From Bacteroidia bacterium (lineage in GTDB: Bacteria > Bacteroidota > Bacteroidia > UBA8524), in assembly GCA_023277325.1 (NCBI GenBank), contig JALRIQ010000077.1, forward strand, positions 1 to 16,385: a stretch of DNA of 16,385 nucleotides, written 5' to 3'. A program made the translations under genes and the position numbers. Positions 14,944 through 16,385 of this stretch are shown here, piece by piece. Every line of letters starts with the position of its first letter. Position 1 is the stretch's first letter. The notes under the pieces were generated by a model. That model worked only from the letters and a program-made list of their open reading frames with translations. It was not told the origin of the DNA and ran no database searches.

Positions 14944-14977
14944 TTTGATTCATCTTGGCAAAAGGAATATATCTTTG
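14944..14977 (+). promoter_or_regulatory. promoter of the act (alternative complex III) cluster
   Basis: A perfect TATCTTTG -7 box (14970-14977) lies 44 bp before the actA ATG, with TTTG at 14944-14947 as the best -33 element. The 22-bp spacer is a little long for the Bacteroidota consensus. Predicted transcription starts near 14984, giving a leader of about 38 nt that contains a hairpin. Confidence 0.6.
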
Positions 14978-14983
14978 CCGCGA

Positions 14984-15010
14984 TTCAAGGGGAAACCATG
15001 CCCTTTTGAA
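14984..15010 (+). promoter_or_regulatory. 5' leader hairpin with a three-codon ORF upstream of actA
   Basis: TTCAAGGGG (14984-14992) pairs with CCTTTTGAA (15002-15010) in a 9-bp stem with two G-T pairs and a 9-base loop. The loop holds ATG (14998), which opens ATG-CCC-TTT-TGA. The structure ends 11 bases before the actA start codon, so it could affect initiation or protect the 5' end; function is not shown. Confidence 0.35.
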
Positions 15011-15021
15011 GCAATAAAAAA

Positions 15022-16299
15022 ATGAACAAAAGATTTAGCTTAGCAATGCTCGAAAAACCTGTTCACTCCATTCTCCGGTCGATGCTGGCGTTGGGGATCT
15101 TCGTGTCTAGCCTTGTGCCTGCCTCTGCGCAAGACGTAGCGAATGGGAAATCACTTTTTGAAGGAAACTGCGTTTCCTGTCATGCCATTCATGAAAAATC
15201 CATTGGACCTGCTCTGAAAGACGTAACCACGCGTCGCCAGGAAGCTTGGTTGTTGAAATGGATCCGCAACTCGTCGGCCTTAATCAAATCAGGTGATCCG
15301 ATTGCCGTGAAATTGTTCGAAGAGAACAATAAGGTGGCCATGAACAGCTTTGAAAACTTCAGCGATGACGACATCAAAGATGTTTTGGCTTACATCACAG
15401 AAGAAAGCGCAAAAGCCCCTGTAGTTGATGCTGGTCCCGGAACTCCGGAAGAAGGCGCAGCTCCGGTAGCAGGAGGAGATTCAGGAATGAATGGTACAAC
15501 AAGCACCGTATTGTTTATTTTAGCAGCGGTTTTGCTTCTTTCATCTGTATTGCTTTACCGTATCAATGGTTTCTTGAAGCAACTCATCGTAAGCAAATTT
15601 CCAGAACGTAAAGAAGAGGAAGAGGCAACTTGGTACAATAGCAAGTTTACCCCTTGGATGCGTTCCTTGAATCCAACCATTGCTTCCTTGGTGGTAATCA
15701 CCGCGTTTATGGCAGCATTTGGAGGATGGTTCTTTGTTTATGCCAATACAGAGATTGGTGTTCAACAAGGATATGCGCCAACACAGCCGATTAACTTCTC
15801 ACACAAAATTCACGCAGGCGATCATGAAATCGACTGTAAATACTGCCACTCTTCGGCGGAAGTGAGCAAGCAAGCGAGTGTTCCAGCGGTATCTACATGT
15901 ATGAACTGTCATTCGTATATCGACGCGAGCAAAAAATACAACGGACAAGTTTCTCCTGAGATTCAAAAAATCCGTACAGCGTACGAAACCAATACCCCAA
16001 TCAAATGGATTCGTATTCATAACCTTCCAGATCATGCCTATTTCAACCACTCACAGCACGTAAGTATTGGTAAGGTTGAATGCCAGGCTTGTCACGGTCC
16101 GATTGAAACCATGGATAAAGTGGAGCAACACTCAAGCCTTCAAATGGGCTGGTGTGTGAACTGTCACCGTGAATCAAAAGTAGACGTAGCAAACAACGAC
16201 TACTATGAGCAATTGCATGCCGATTTGGAAAAACGTGGTAAACGAAGCATTACTGTCGCCCATAACGGTGGTTTGGAATGTGGTAAATGCCATTATTAA
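15022..16299 (+). CDS. actA: ActA hexaheme cytochrome c of alternative complex III
   Basis: The cytochrome subunit of the quinol:cytochrome c oxidoreductase alternative complex III (ACIII), which passes electrons from menaquinol to cytochrome c or the terminal oxidase. Of 425 residues, 1-36 are a long signal peptide ending PASAQ. About 37-126 form a monoheme cytochrome c domain (CVSCH 50-54, likely axial Met107). A Pro/Gly/Glu-rich linker (about 130-157) leads to TM helices at about 162-181 and 219-240. The ActA-type multiheme region follows, with CKYCH (272-276), CMNCH (293-297), CQACH (354-358), CVNCH (378-382) and CGKCH (420-424), the last one residue from the end. This makes five ActA hemes plus one extra domain; in Rhodothermus the monoheme cytochrome is a separate subunit, ActE. 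It is followed after 33 bp by actB, confirming the cluster. Confidence 0.92.
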   Translation: MNKRFSLAMLEKPVHSILRSMLALGIFVSSLVPASAQDVANGKSLFEGNCVSCHAIHEKSIGPALKDVTTRRQEAWLLKWIRNSSALIKSGDPIAVKLFEENNKVAMNSFENFSDDDIKDVLAYITEESAKAPVVDAGPGTPEEGAAPVAGGDSGMNGTTSTVLFILAAVLLLSSVLLYRINGFLKQLIVSKFPERKEEEEATWYNSKFTPWMRSLNPTIASLVVITAFMAAFGGWFFVYANTEIGVQQGYAPTQPINFSHKIHAGDHEIDCKYCHSSAEVSKQASVPAVSTCMNCHSYIDASKKYNGQVSPEIQKIRTAYETNTPIKWIRIHNLPDHAYFNHSQHVSIGKVECQACHGPIETMDKVEQHSSLQMGWCVNCHRESKVDVANNDYYEQLHADLEKRGKRSITVAHNGGLECGKCHY

Positions 16300-16332
16300 T
16301 TAATCCTCTAACGAATATCAGCAAGACAACTG

Positions 16333-16385
16333 ATGGAAAATAAAACGCAATACTGGAAAGGAACAGAGGAACTCAATAGAGAGCC
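16333..16385 (+). CDS. actB: ActB, N-terminus only (cut off by the window edge)
   Basis: Only 17 complete codons are present, reading MENKTQYWKGTEELNRE before the edge. The YWK-S/G-x-EEL start is, as I recall it, that of the Bacteroidota TAT-variant-translocated molybdopterin-oxidoreductase-like subunit ActB, which carries the Fe-S clusters of ACIII. Position 33 bp after actA on the same strand fits the conserved actAB order. Too little is visible for domain statements. Confidence 0.75.
   Translation, partial: MENKTQYWKGTEELNRE

Overview
The window looks like a chromosomal stretch of a Bacteroidota genome, most likely Flavobacteriales or a close relative. The evidence is a type IX secretion (T9SS) type A sorting domain on a secreted protein, TAnnTTTG-type -7 boxes, starts without clear Shine-Dalgarno sequences, a DPP-IV gene linked to tandem POT peptide transporters, a UpxY-type NusG paralogue, and the start of an alternative complex III (act) cluster. 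The genus cannot be fixed from the sequence. Gene density is high, no intergenic gap exceeds 300 bp, and no rRNA, tRNA, IS element or CRISPR array was found.

Layout. 1-1092 (-): 5' part of an NhaD-type Na+/H+ antiporter. 1177-1620 (-): small PD-(D/E)XK protein of the HsdR N-terminal type, divergent from holA (1631-2653, +) with only 10 bp between the start codons. 2711-4660 (+): secreted Asp-box (sialidase-like) beta-propeller protein with a T9SS sorting domain, followed by a strong terminator. 4731-4766: a small period-8 array, five AGAC tetramers exactly 8 bp apart. 4796-6615 (-): a GlcD-type FAD-linked oxidase and, downstream in the same direction, an unrecognised 122-residue protein. 6672-12132 (+): dipeptidyl peptidase IV followed by two different POT-family peptide transporters, ending in a terminator; this reads as a peptide-scavenging module in which DPP-IV releases dipeptides in the periplasm and the proton-coupled carriers import them. 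12330-14811 (+): a UpxY-like NusG paralogue overlapping a membrane-bound UDP-sugar 4,6-dehydratase (PglF/WbpM/CapD type), with no other polysaccharide genes beside it. 15022-16385 (+): actA, a hexaheme cytochrome, and the first codons of actB of the quinol:cytochrome c oxidoreductase alternative complex III.

Most of the region is ordinary housekeeping, respiratory and nutrient-uptake content. The least explained items are the AGAC period-8 array, the orphan UpxY/dehydratase pair with similar 23-nt motifs on both sides, the roughly 80-residue insert in the first POT transporter, and the unidentified 122-residue protein. I see no convincing defence system or wholly new multi-gene system.
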